A stretch of DNA of 64,000 bases from Anaspis maculata (taxonomy: Eukaryota; Arthropoda; Insecta; Coleoptera; Scraptiidae), in NCBI GenBank assembly GCA_949128115.1, contig OX421965.1, forward strand, positions 28,453,681 through 28,517,680. Reading direction: 5' to 3'. The translations under genes and the position numbers were made by a program. Below are positions 47,974-59,748 of the stretch, one piece after another (positions within the stretch are counted from its first letter, which is position 1; each line of letters begins with the position of its first letter). The notes under the pieces are model-generated. The model did not search any database and was not told the origin of the DNA. It was given only the letters and a program-made list of their open reading frames with translations.

Positions 47974-48800
47974 TAGCCAGGGAAAAGAATAAAAGAGAAG
48001 ATCCACCTAGCTGAACTCCCCTCCACGGCCCCAATTAATGATCGACACTTTTTGTGCCAAAATGGTACCGACGGGACACGTTACGTCAAACTGGGACGAA
48101 TTTGCATCAAGTGGATTAACGAATTCCATCTCCTCTATTTTAAGTTACAATTTTTTCCGCCCTCGCCCTCGCCGATTTTGGATATGTAGTAGGGCTCTCA
48201 ATTCTGAACAGAATATCGTCCATATTTTTTTCGAGGTTTTTCCGTAGCACCAGACTCTGCCACGGGCTGTTCTTGTTGCCCTTCGGATGTGAACATTATA
48301 ACAGGGGAGGAAAAATCTGTATTATTTCCGAACCATATAGCCCATGTGGGACCACCGAAATAAGTAAGAATAGACGGAAGAAATGAAATTGCACCTGAAA
48401 GGTGGAAAAACGGAAAACGTCCACGTGAAGGAACCCCTGCAGGGGTCCAAGGTGGCACCGCTTCTTGGAAGTTTATAAGGGGTCCAAGGTGAAAAAAAAC
48501 TGATGGGCCTAAAATCAAGCCTAAAATGCTTGCTCACAAAGATACAAGGTGTTGAAGTTGACTTTTTGAAATAGTTTTTTCTTACGTCAACTTTAACGGT
48601 TTGAACGGTTAAATTACAATAAGGGCAAGATCGAGGGGAAGATGCAGTGTGCAAACCCTTTATTTGCTGTTTTTTTTTTTATCTTCAAATTATGGCCACT
48701 TCAGTAAGGTCCCTTATTAGGTCTTATATCATCCTTACGTTCTTAGTGAATTAGAGGTACCTACCTAGTTACCCATGTATTAAATAAAAAAACTATATTA
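47974..48800. other. No gene recognised
   Basis: Contains short ORFs in several frames without domain features. The repeated GGGGTCCAAGGTG near 48435 and 48480 is the only notable small repeat. Confidence 0.35.
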
Positions 48801-48808
48801 GCACTATT

Positions 48809-48814
48809 TTTATT
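48809..48814 (-). terminator. Poly(A) signal for gene B
   Basis: AATAAA on the minus strand, 42 nt beyond the stop codon of gene B, implies a short 3' UTR. Confidence 0.5.
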
Positions 48815-48855
48815 GTAAAACTACACACTTAACAATAAACCTACTTGAAACTAAT

Positions 48856-49844
48856 TTACAATCCCCAAGCGCGCGCTAAAAATTTAGATACTATACTTTT
48901 AGTCCCCTCAAGTAATTGTTCACCTTCCGTCTTCGGCTTCTCCGCCGGCAATGCCAAGACCGTCACGCAGAAGTTCTGCGGAACATCTCGCTTATATCTA
49001 GTACCAGCAGTCGTACTAGCAGGATTAGGCGTTGACGCGTCTGGGTATATCGTTGACCCTTCCGGTGTTGTCGTGATCGGATACCCTGTTGAAGACATTG
49101 GAGACATCGACCCCGGTGCAGGTGTCGTAGTTACCGGAACTTGAAAAACGGTTCGCGCCACATCTGCTTTCAACATAGTGCTGACCGGAGTTGTGGCAAC
49201 AACCCCGATAGGTGTGCTCGTATTGGTGGTGTTATTTTCAACAATAATGGTGTTGTTAACGTATTTGATGTCACCGTACACCTGAGCCGTAGAAACACAA
49301 GGAATGTTTATGGTTGTTGTGTTGGTGGTTGAGCCCTTGCATTCAGGAGCTGTGCTGTTGATGCAAGGAATGGTACTTCTGACGCAGTTGACTTGGCGGT
49401 TGTCTGCGCAAGGTACTGTTGAGACTGCGCTGGCGACGCACATCAACGCACCGCTGGAAGTGCAGAGGGACGTCGTGTTCGCTGGGCACACCGTTGAACT
49501 GTCCCCGACGCAACCAATGATGGTGTTGGCTTGCACCACAGGTTGTTGATACTGTGGCGGTAGGGTATCTCTGTTGTGGTAGTAGTGATGGACGTTATAA
49601 TGATCGTAGCGTGGTCTGTAGCCGTCGTAGAAGCTGTAATGCGTGTACGTTGGAGTGGTAAGGCTTCCTAATCTGTAACCCAAGTAGAAACCCAAAGCTG
49701 AACTGCCGGTGTCATGGTAGGAGTAGCTGTAGTAAGTTGGAGTGTGGTAGTACCCGGGGTAGCTGTAGTGCGGCTGAGGTAATGCGTAATATCCAGGGTG
49801 ATAGTGCTTGTTCACGATTTTGATTTTTGTGTTGCCAGAGGAAG
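48856..49844 (-). CDS. Gene B exon 3 (Tyr-rich, Cys module, C-terminal peptide)
   Basis: It begins after TTACTTGCAG and stops at TAA 48856-48858. The conserved blocks line up with gene A exon 3 over nearly the whole length, with divergence mainly in the Thr/Pro-rich linker before RYKR. Eight cysteines of the main module and the later IPCVS cysteine are kept. Confidence 0.9.
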
Positions 49845-51563
49845 CTGCAAGTAAATGCTTGGATAAGTCTTCATTGACCGTACTTCCTTTGAAATACTCC
49901 TTGCAGAGTCGAATAGCGAATAATGAGGGAATAGATATAACGTCAAAACTTACTTGGATAATGATTGGTTTGGTAATGATTACTTGGGTAATGATAACTT
50001 GGTGGACCAACTGGTCGGCCAGGAGATTGGTAACCAGGCCTTGGTGCCGGTGGCAGGTCCCATCCGGCTGGTCTATGCGGCTGATTCTGGGTTGAAGGGT
50101 ACGAAACTTTCGGCGGTTGACTGTGCGTGCTAGGGTAGTGTGTCTGGTGGTTTGTCGAGCCGGGGTAAGTTTTCGGCGGTGGATTCAGGTGACCACTGCC
50201 GGAGCCGTGTGCCGGAGGATTCCATCCGATGGGCGGTTTTCCACCCGGATACGAAACCTTCGGCGGGGCCGGAGCACTGTTGCCGGCTGGGTAGTGAGTT
50301 CCTCCGTGATTGCTTGGGAAACTCGTGCCGTGCGGTGGGCCTTGAGGAGCGCTACCGACGGGCTTCTGGACTTGCTTCTGGTTGGGCGTGTTCCATCCGG
50401 CGTTCGAAGATGAGGGATGGTGCACGGCGGGAGATGGATGACTAGATGGCACGTTCCAGCCGACTGATGGTGAGTGAGGTGTATTTGACGGGCGTGAGGG
50501 AGATGGGTGGCTGGACGGCACATTCCATCCTATTGATGGTGAGTGAACTGGACCCGATGGGCGTGAAGGCGACGGGACGGAAGGTGAAGGTCGGCTAGCT
50601 GGTATTTGCCAGCCTACGTTGGAAGAAGGCGATGGGTGGTGACTAGGTGAAGGGTGGTAGCTAGGGGATGGGTGATAACTAGGTGATGGGTGATAACTAG
50701 GCGAGGGGTGGTAACTAGGCGACGGACGGCTGTAACTCGGCGATGGGCGACTGTAGCTCGGCGACGGATGAGCTGCAAAAAGTTGTTTTCGTAAAATATT
50801 ACATCATTGATAACAATTTTACTAGAATTTTTATCACTTAGCATTCTCGTTATGAAGTTATAGTACAAATAAATCATGTTATTGAAACCGGCTTCGAAAA
50901 TAATATAAAGTGGAATTATGCCATAACCAATAGGTAATTTGTAACGAACGAGCTAAAAAAAAATCACTCAAGTCACACTGATTTCTGAAAATCTGACAAA
51001 AAAAAAACGGACTGGCGAGGAAACCAGGCGAACTTAGGGATTTGTTTTTCAATCACTTTGAATATAAAACCAAAGCCAATTCCGCATTTTTTGTTTGAAT
51101 GTTGCGAACATAATAGCAGAAAAAAGCAGTACTCAGAAATTTGAAAACTACAAGCAGATGAAAATTGTCAATTTGAATCGACCTTGAATGAACTGCTATA
51201 TATAGGTAATTCACGTAAGGACGCAAAATGCGACTTGGATTTTAAGATTTTAATAATTTTATCATCCGTAGGTATCACCAGTTTCTTTATGATATGGATA
51301 TTGTTGACATATATGGCTTTACATTCTTGCTTATTTTTGTACTAAAATATTAATACCTATGTATTAGCATGATTGCTCGCATTTTTTTTTCCGAAATCTA
51401 TGTTTATTTCATTACTAAGTAGCCACTTACATCTGCTTCCGGAACTTCGGCTTCCGGAACTTCGGCCTCCACCACCACCACCGAACCTCCCACAAGAGCT
51501 TATGTCGAGCAAAAGAAGGGCACATAGTAGCACAGCAAAAATCACGAACTTACTTCCACCCAT
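48856..51563 (-). CDS. Gene B: paralog of gene A, join of 3 exons (646 aa)
   Basis: Exons are 51431-51563, 49954-50772 and 48856-49844 on the minus strand. They join in frame with consensus sites, and both introns are phase 1, as in gene A; introns are short (658 and 109 bp). The protein has a signal peptide (core FAVLLCALLLLDI), a Gly/Ser/Arg stretch, and a long Pro/Ser repeat region (PSPSYH units, then VGWN-containing units). Then come a YY-rich stretch, ALGFYLGYRLGSL, an RPRYDHY segment, the same C-x7 Cys module as gene A, an N-glycosylation-rich linker, an RYKR furin-type site and a C-terminal peptide ending ARAWGL. It is probably secreted and processed; function unknown. An in-frame ATG 13 codons upstream was not chosen because MGG is followed directly by the signal core and a TATA-like box leaves little room. 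Confidence 0.87.
49954..50772 (-). CDS. Gene B exon 2 (Pro-rich repeats)
   Basis: This exon encodes about 272 residues and is bounded by TTTTTGCAG and GTAAGT. It opens with about eight PSPSYS or PSPSYH hexads, followed by three copies of a longer unit containing VGW or IGWN and PSSHPSPSRPS. It then passes into PPKVSYPG and THYPS blocks and ends AGWDLPPAPRPG, like gene A. It is longer than gene A exon 2 because of the added hexads. Confidence 0.87.
51431..51563 (-). CDS. Gene B exon 1 (signal peptide)
   Basis: Forty-four codons plus one base end at a GTAAGT donor. A strong hydrophobic core is followed by SSCGRFGGGGGG and repeated SSGSR. Cleavage is likely near SSC/GR. Confidence 0.8.
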
Positions 51564-51584
51564 TGTGGATGGGATTTGTGTGTA

Positions 51585-51615
51585 TAGATGTTGACTAACC
51601 AATTTTATTTAAATA
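51585..51615 (-). promoter_or_regulatory. Possible core promoter of gene B
   Basis: On the minus strand TATTTAAA (51608-51615) is followed about 20-25 nt later by GTTAGTCAAC, a plausible start region. This gives a 5' UTR of about 25-30 nt before the chosen ATG. No experimental start is known. Confidence 0.35.
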
Positions 51616-51619
51616 TTCG

Positions 51620-54257
51620 GCAGATAGCTGTCTTGTAATGGGAAACACGAGGGGTCATCTCACATGCAAACAAAAATGTGATAAGGTTTACCGAGCAATA
51701 ACAATGTGCTTTGCAGAGTTTACGGAATTTTAATGAATCAGGCTCATTCTCGGTGGACAAAGTGACGTCACCAAGTTTTATTAATTAATTGAAGTGTTGC
51801 GACAATTCATGCAGGCGGCAGAGCAAACATCAAGTATTCGGAAATTAAAACTCATTTTACTTCTCTTTATAACAACAAATTCTGTTTATTTCCCTCCTCG
51901 ATTTTCTTGAAGTTCAGCATTGATAGCACAATTCAAATGTGAAGAGGTACCTCTAACCTCTCCTAACCTTTTTTAAAAAGGGTACAGGTATTCGCACAAA
52001 CAGGTATTCGCCCGTGTTTCCATGAATACTAACTTACTAGAGGTCAACTATAGGTACATGATTGTAGATCTCTCACCATCGGATATCTGAACCCAAAACT
52101 CCACACATCTACTTAGACGTGCTGAGCTCCTTTAAGACATCTTAGTCAGAGAGTGAGGTGAGGTCTGGTCCTGGTCAGTTGAAGTTCACAAATTGCCATC
52201 TGCCAATTGAATCTGCCAGAAGGTGGCGTTTCTTGTCTTTTGGAAATGTTTTCTTATAGGTGGATCGTGGATTATCAGCATCTTTACTCGAATAACGTTA
52301 GTAACGTTACCCAGGATGAACGTGGAGATGCTGATGATTGAAATAAAGAGTCCAGGGCAAGACCGTGATTTCCGATGTGGTTTGTCCTTTTCTAAAAATT
52401 TTCAACAGAAATGTTTCCTCCAAAGTGACTTACAAAAACTACATTATTTAGCTATCATACCTGTATCTACGAGTATACAGGGTGTCTTAGGTTTCTGTGC
52501 ACAAAATCCTACCATATAGAGTCCTCAGATTGTGTTCAAAATGACTTTCAATGTTTCCCAAAATCGAAAAATGTTTTTTAAATTTTTTTTTATTGATGCT
52601 TACCCAATGGACGTCCAGAGATGAGAACGAATGATTAGACTTGGGCATTGAGTTTGGATGGCCCATCTGAGCTTGCCTCTACAAGTTCGACAGCTTGTTT
52701 ACCACAATCGACCTATTCTGGATTTCGACAGTTTGCTTGATGAAATCAATCCATTCTGGATCTGGGAGTAGAAACGTAAAATGAATGAAATTATTGAAAA
52801 AACTTCTTATGTACTTAACCACTTTTCAGAAGCTTGCTACTTTGCTTCTGATTAAAGTTGGTTTAGCTGGTTCGGTATGAGATGCGTTCACTTAAATGAC
52901 GTTTTCGATTACTTATTGCTCGGAATGTCAGCTTCAAAGTCGGTTCTGCTTTGCTGCTTCTCCAGTAGTTAATTTTTCAGGGTGTCAGCTTGAAGGCTAG
53001 AGGTAAATTTTTCTTAGCCGTCGATAGTCCTTGAAGACGCTTGTTCCTGTTCCTTCAGGCTTTTAACTTTTAACGGTTTGTTTTTGGTTGGTATTAGTCA
53101 GCACGCAGCTTTCCAATGATGGTGGTGGCTTTTGAATTTTCTTAGCCGGTACTATGTGAAGATCTTGCAGATGTCCGCTGGTATACAGATTCAACAATTT
53201 TTGTTTGGAACTACCAGGTAGGTATTTGCTAAAAGAAAATGTATTTTTCTGAGGTGATGTTGATGTTGGACTTTTCTTCACCGGTGTTTGTGAATGACTG
53301 TTGGTTTTTAGCAAGAATAACATGAGTGAGGAGGTGCTGAATTTTTTTGCTGGGTACCTAATCCATGAAAGACTTCATAAACGTCCCGATGCTGGAGTTT
53401 TATAGATTAATTTTTGGTTTAAAGCTGAAAACGTTGAGCGTATCAGATTCACGAAACACACATGACAGAAACATAAACAAATATTATCAAACTTGGATAA
53501 ACGTTGACTTTGAAATAATACCGTTCAATATGAAGAAATTGTTATATTTCAGGCAAGCATAATTTTTTATGCCGCCTCTTGAATGGTAATTTTCAGACTT
53601 TTGTTCTGTTTTGACAAATACAAAAATCATCAATTTTCTTGAAAGAAATAGGTGATAGGTACCACATTTTTCGTTCCAGGCTCTGATCTCCACACCTCAT
53701 TTTCTGGAATTTAGGTCAAGCACTTGAATTTTTTGACCCAGTGCAAGACACAATGACTTATGCACGTTAAACGAAACACACAATGCTACAAGAACTGAGA
53801 AGCTCCATATATTATGAACATAACTGTGGCGTTCCAAAATGATTTTGAAATAAAAATTAACCAATGTTGACACAAAAGAACAAAAAATAAAAACAGTGAT
53901 GGGATAAAAAAAACTTCCAAAAACTTCATGTGGATTTTAATATTCTTTGATGACACGGAAATCAGCAGAATTCTCTGGTATAAAAAATCAGTAGAGACGT
54001 TTGTTGATCTCTGAACAAAGGCAGACTTTATAATTTACAAACCCTGAGCTGTGTTTTTAGACCTTGTTCACTTGCTGTGGAATTTGTTCAAGCACAAACA
54101 TTCGAAGGGGCATAGAAAGGCGGACTGTGGGCTTGATTTCAAGTTGGAGATACGCCCGCGCAAGTGTAGCTAAGTCCGGTCACTATGGCAACATTACAAA
54201 ATAAAAATTTTCGCCAAGGAAGCAAAATAAATCATTTCAAATAATTTACTTGAATGC
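51620..54257. other. Intergenic DNA; one isolated element end
   Basis: A single TATACAGGGTGTCTTAGG end (near 52474) resembles the CAGGGTG foldback termini but lacks a mirrored partner nearby. The minus-strand ORF at 53063-53323 is Lys/Ser-rich and unrecognised. No gene is supported. Confidence 0.35.
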
Positions 54258-56003
54258 TTATATTTCAACTAAAAACATGGAGCTGATATGTTTTGCTCTA
54301 TCGTCAAGTTCCTCAGCTTCGGTCTTCGGTGTTTCCGACGGTTATGTCAGAACCGTCACACAAAAGTTTTGCGAAAGATCCCTCTTGAACCTTGTTACTC
54401 GTGGCCGAGGACCTGGAGTTGTAATTACCTCATAAGTTGTTGAACTTCCCAAAATTGCAGAGGCAGAATATCTAATCGAAGAATCTCTTGACCAAAAGAT
54501 CGAAGACATGGCCGAGGACCATGTTATAATAGGTGTGGTAGTTTGTCGATCGTTAGAAACAGTACTCGTCGTCTGCATGGTAGGAGTTGTTGCACTAATA
54601 GAAGAATTTGCAGTCTTGTTCTCAACAACGATGGTGTTGTTGATGTACTTGATGCCACCATACTTGAGCTGTCGAAACGCAGGGTGTTCAACGTGACTCT
54701 GCTGGTTGTGGAACCCTTGCATTCTGCGGCAGTGTTGTTGAGACAAGGGTGGGTGCTCCTTAGGCAATCCACTTGCCGGTTGTAGCTTCAAGGCACAGCT
54801 GAGGCAGCGCTGGCAACGCACATCAAAGCCCCGCTGGCTAGGCAAAGAGATGTGGTATTGGCTGGAAATACTGACGGACTGTCTCCGAAACAATCAACTA
54901 CGGCGTTGGCTTGCAGTCCTGCACCACGGGCTGTTGATACTCTACTAGTAGAGTTTCTTCATTCTGGTAGTAGTGGTGGACGTGGCAATGATCATATCTT
55001 GGTCTGTGTCTGTCGTAGAAAGTATAATGCTACATGTGGGAGTGAACAGAGTCCCGAGTCGGTGGCTCAAGTAAGAACCAAAAGCTGAGTTGCCGGTGTC
55101 CTAGTAGGTGTAACCGTAGTAAGTTGGCGTATGGTAGTAACCAGGGTGGTCTTAGTGCGGTTGCGGCAAGGCGTAATTTCCAGAGTGGTAATGTTTGTCG
55201 ATGTCGACGATGTTGATTTTAAAAATATTGCCAGGTGCTGAAAATCAGGTGCTTGGACTGTTTTTATGAAAAACTGTAAAAATTCTTACGTTACGACCGA
55301 CAGGCTGTGGTTTCATTAGTGAACTTGGGGACTGCCTTTTTTTTTTCGTATGGATAGTGAGCTTGTTAAGGGTCGTGCGGACGACCTGACCCCACAGGGC
55401 GAACGACTTGTTTGCTGTCAGGATTATTAGATTCACGGTTTTCAGGATAGGTGATCATAGGAGGTGACGATGGTTTTCTACCGCCTAGATGAGTTTGTGA
55501 AGGGCCTTGCGGACGATTCGATCCAACAGGGTTATCGACTTGCTTGTTCTTGGGATCATTAGGTGGATGCTTTCCAGGATAGGTGATCTTGGGGGGCTGC
55601 GCTGGTTTTCTTGCTCCTGGATAGTGAGTTAGTGGGCCTTGCGGACGACCTGACCCTACAGGATTAACGACTTATTTGCTGTTGAAAAGTTAAAATTATC
55701 GGGTACGTGCTTATTGCTTCCCAGGATAGGTGTTCTTAGGTTGCTTTTCTTTCGCCTGGGTAATAAATCTGTCAAAAATCTTGTGACTGATTCGATCCTA
55801 CGGAATTACCAGGGTATGTGACCTTCGTGGATGCGAAGAAGGACTCTGTGGGCGACTTGAACCCACAGAATCAATGGTTTGTTCCTGGTTCTGACTAACA
55901 GGTCTTGACTTTCCAGGATATGTTATTTTGGGAGGCGACGGTGAACGGTTACCGGCTGAATAGTAAACTTGTGATGAATAGCTAGGGGATGAATGCGTGT
56001 GAT
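54258..56003 (-). pseudogene. Third copy of the gene A/B family, decayed
   Basis: The exon 3 relic (54258-55237) aligns with genes A and B along its length, starting behind a TTTTCAG acceptor. It has in-frame stops in the Tyr-rich part (55152-55154 and 55101-55103) and frameshifts near 55000, 54915 and 54680. In the Cys module one Cys codon is now Phe (54866-54868) and another is TGA (54788-54790). A further TAA (54342-54344) lies in the C-terminal peptide, after which the related PKTEAEEL reading continues to 54258. The RFKR site remains. The exon 2 relic (about 55290-56003) keeps PPKITYPGK units repeated every 90-150 bp and ends at a GTAAGA donor; it too is frameshifted. No exon 1 was found. 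Loss of function is clear for this assembly. Confidence 0.9.
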
Positions 56004-56435
56004 AACATAACTAAGCGGAGCAGAAAAATTGAGACAATTATGTTACCAAACGCACATGGTAAAACATGAACAACTCTATCAATTTGGATTTGACCTTGAG
56101 ATCGTGTTTGAATAAATGGATATATTTAGATAATTGAGTCAAGGATGTGTCTTTGAGCTTTTTATCATCGAACTGCGTAAATTTAAAAGCGTTGCATGAG
56201 CAAGCAAGAAGCAAGCATCTATGTGATACATATCCGAGCATGCAAGGTGTTTGCAGGGAAGCAAGGAGCAACTTGGGGGGTGGGCGAAAAACATATAATA
56301 ATGCTTTATTGAATTTTGAATGCCGTCCCATGGCGACTTTTCTGATTTAGCCTTGTGTTTTTAACAGTATTTAACCCACCTTCTTCTCTCTGATAAAGGG
56401 AATTTTCAACGTTTTGGCGTCACTAATAGTATATT
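56004..56435. other. No gene seen
   Basis: Spacer between the pseudogene and a hairpin repeat. A first exon of the pseudogene was looked for and not found. Confidence 0.4.
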
Positions 56436-56548
56436 ACATACCGAGACGGGAAATACATCATTACTGCTGAGGGCACAGAGAGCCTCCATGCTTTGTCTGG
56501 AGGCTCTAGCCCAAAGCTGGAATGATGTATTTACCGTCGAGAGTATGT
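56436..56548. repeat. 113-bp hairpin repeat
   Basis: ACATACCGAGACGGGAAATA is mirrored by the TATTTACCGTCGAGAGTATGT end, and an inner GAGCCTCCA / TGGAGGCTC stem is nested inside. A further hairpin, GGAGGTCGG...CCGACCTCC, lies near 56766-56798. Confidence 0.6.
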
Positions 56549-57041
56549 ATACTATTTTACTCACAACCATGTACTCAGCTTGTAGGATTACAGGCGTTCA
56601 AAAGTTGAAATCTGAAAATTAACTTTTTGTCATAACTTCCAGATAGGCCGATTAATTTTGCTGAAACGTGGTTCAGGAGATACTGATTAACACACTAAAC
56701 TTATTGTTTGGTTGGATGCATATTTTGAAATTTCCCTTCTAAAGCTACCATTTCTTCACTTTCTCGGGAGGTCGGCAATGGGTCACTTCCCGACCTCCTA
56801 CTAGGTATGTAATGAATCAATTACCATAGTGGTTGTGAGTGAAAGATTTAATTTATACGTTTTGATTCAGTAACTTCAGTAATATCCGTCGAAATATATT
56901 TTTTTTGTGCCAAGTGATGATGAATGAACCTACGATGAATATCAGTAGGTTCATCAGATGATCGTTTTATTGTTATTCGGTCCTGATACTTTCGCAGAAG
57001 CTTCTTGGCCTAACTTACCTGCGATTATTGCAAAGTATACA

Positions 57042-58525
57042 AAGTTTCATTCCACACCGTTCCGAGAAATCTGAGAAGAAAAAATAAAAACTTGAAAAAT
57101 TGCGATTTGCACTCCCATCTTCCACACTGAATACTGAAATAAACGTAATAAATATGAAAAATAAGGACAGACAAGCTTGTGAAGAATTGAATGATCCATA
57201 AAATATCTCGTGACGTCATGTATCTATCCTATTCGACTTAGCTGCGGAGCGCTATTAAAGTTGAAGCACATGACTCGTGACGCGCCGCATGTGGCCAAAC
57301 TGCTACGACGGCGACGCGACGTTCCGGTGATTGTTCGATTGATTATAAAACATGATGAAAGATTTTAAACAATTGCAAGCTTCCTTTAACGTCTGGTGAC
57401 TATTGTTGAAAATGTAACTCCGCGGATGAACGCTTTGTTTTCTGTAAATTTTCTTGTTCGGCAGAATTAAAACTGAGATACTCGTATTCGCTGGACAACT
57501 ACAGATAAATATATAAAATTCCAAGCCGTTGTAGGACGGGCAAAGACAGCAGTTGGTCTTTCACAGCTTCCCTCGACGTCGTCTGCGACCAAGGAACACG
57601 TAAAACGAGTTCACCACCGAATTCAGAAGTGGCTCAGAAATAATAACTGTTTACCTGAATAATGGGGTTGGGAACTAAACAATTCCCTACTGATTCCAAT
57701 CAGAACTCAGGATCAAGTAGCTCCCGAAAATATATCTACTTCGGCTGATTTCCTGCAGATGCTTGAATAACTGCGAAAAGCTTTGCGGATGCAGAAAAGC
57801 TGGGCTCAAATGCACCGAATTTGGCCACCATTCCGGTGGAGCTACCCGTTTGAATGTTTCCTGCATTGTCGTCTCGGAAGACGATGATGACTACAACGAC
57901 GAGGATGAAGAGCGATGTGCCGTTGAAGACGCGCCACCACCATGTCGATGGAAGTCCGTCCTGCTCCCATGCAATATCGCCGCCATATAAACGAACAAGG
58001 CGTCATAACTGTTCATAAAAAAAATGTTAAAAACCATCTTCCTATGAAACGTCCCATCATGTTTTCCAATGATTATATTGTGTCACAAAATACGAGTTAT
58101 CTCAGTTTTAATTCTGCCGAACAAGAAAATTTAGAGAAAACAAAGCGTTCATCCGCGGAGTTACATTTTTAACAATAGTCACCAGACGTTAAAGGAAGCT
58201 TGCAATTGTTTTAAATCTTTCATCATGTTTAATAATCAATCGAACAATCACCGGAACGTCGTAGCAGTTTGGCCGCATGCGGCGCGTCACGAGTCATGTG
58301 CCCCAACTTTGATAGCGCTCCGCAGCTAAGTCGAAAAGGATAGATACATGACGTCACGGGATTTTTTATAGATCATCTAGTTCTCTACAAGCTTGTCTGT
58401 CCACATTTTTAATATTTATTATGTTTATTTTATTATTCAGTGTGGAAGCTGGGAGTGCAAATAGCAATTTTTCAAGTTTTTATTTTTTCTTCTCAGATTT
58501 CTTGGAACGGTGTGCAATGAAACTT
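57042..58525. mobile_element. 1.48-kb foldback element carrying a protein-gene fragment
   Basis: Arms 57042-57490 and 58090-58525 are inverted copies with about the divergence expected of an old element. They include GACGTCATGTATCTATCC and the complement of TTCATCCGCGGAGTTACAT. The centre holds a decayed CXC-type protein fragment. No recognisable target duplication could be set. Confidence 0.75.
57545..57990 (+). pseudogene. Broken fragment of a repetitive arthropod protein with CXC-like C-terminus
   Basis: Split over two frames with stops, the plus strand reads KTAVGLSQLPSTSSATKEHV, then WGWELNN, then APENI, and after a frameshift NNCEKLCGCRKAGLKC followed by an acidic tail. The order WGW, P-rich, then C-x-C-R-K-x-G-L-x-C is familiar from a family of multicopy proteins in arthropod genomes; I know it only as repetitive and of unknown function. 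It lies in the middle of a foldback, so it was probably captured or is the remains of the element's own gene. Confidence 0.6.
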
Positions 58526-59171
58526 CTTTGGTTTCTAAGATCCAGTTTTTCATCCTCTACATTGACAAATTTTGTTCATCGAGTCTAGGATTTTTGTAAG
58601 TTTTCCAAAAGAACCACTTCATTAACAGGATCTTCGCGCAACTTCGAGCCTAGTTCGCGGCTAAACTGAATAGGCTAATGATTGGCCTCAAAGACTTTCT
58701 AGTGGAGCATTCAATTTTCTACAACTTTGTCACTCACAATTTTTGGATATCTCTTGTCGTTCTCGCAGCATTCAAATAGGAATGACAAGCGGACAGTTTT
58801 TCTACTCCACTGGACTGGCGCGCAACTTTGACCGCGATTAATGGCTGAACTAAAGAAGTTAGATGTATCCCTTAAAGGACTTTTTTGTGGATTATTAAAT
58901 TCTCTACAACTTTGTCCCTGAAAGTTTTCACACATCTCCCACCGTTCTCTCACCGTTTCAGAAGAAAGGCCGCGGAGCAGGTTTTTCCATCTTCTTCATT
59001 TTTCTCATGGTTCCCGGGATGGATGGAGATTAAACTTTGGTTTTTCTTACTCAGTTTTCCATTCTTTACATTTCTATATTTTTTTTCATCGAGTCCCTAA
59101 TTAGTTCCAGCTTTAGTATAAAAATCGCATCATTTTACTGGACTATATGGTTAGAATTTTGGGCTAATGAT
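58526..59171. other. No gene seen
   Basis: Contains TTTTTC-rich sequence and repeated phrases such as CTCTACAACTTTGTC, but no supported exon. Confidence 0.4.
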
Positions 59172-59748
59172 ATTGATAATAATAATAATAATAATAAGCA
59201 TTTATTTTCCAACCACCATACAAGTAGGTACAATACGAACCCACAACAGGAAAAAACAGGAAGATAAGAAATGAGTAGATTTGAAAATTACAAGTCACAA
59301 TCATATTCTACACCTCTATCAACCGTGTCATCATTGACAGCAGCGGTGTACAGAATAAATCTATATAGTTGTTTACGGACAAACAGTTGTAAACAGGACA
59401 CATTAAAAAACACAGGTAACCTGTACATAAGGTAAGTTTTGGGACAGTCACAGTAAAATGAACGTTGGAGCCTTGATGATGCTCTTGGTATCAAAAACTT
59501 AAGCCGGCCAAGCAAAAATGAACAGTCAATGTTCCCCCGACCAAGCTGCACAAGAAATGTCACCGCCGTCCCCTTTCTACGTCGCTCAAGAGAGTCAACA
59601 CTGAATTCTTTCAAGAGAATATTATGGTCGTAACCCCTTTCAGGATACACACCATCTTTCTTGAACTTTAGCAACTTAAGAAATCGAAATCGCCTCTGGA
59701 CCGCCTCCAACAAACCTTGATGAACAAACAATGATGATCACAAATTGT
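59172..59748 (-). mobile_element. 5'-truncated non-LTR retrotransposon, 3' end
   Basis: The minus-strand frame 59288-59731 reads LEAVQRRFRFLKLLKF, then YPERGYDHN, LERRRKGTAVTFL and CSFLLGRLKFLIPR. This is the familiar C-terminal part of jockey/CR1-like reverse transcriptases, after the catalytic core. The frame is open to its stop, with an in-frame TGA just upstream (near 59743), so the element is truncated. After the stop there is a short 3' UTR ending in an (ATT)n tail on this strand (59175-59196). It is a dead copy. Confidence 0.75.
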
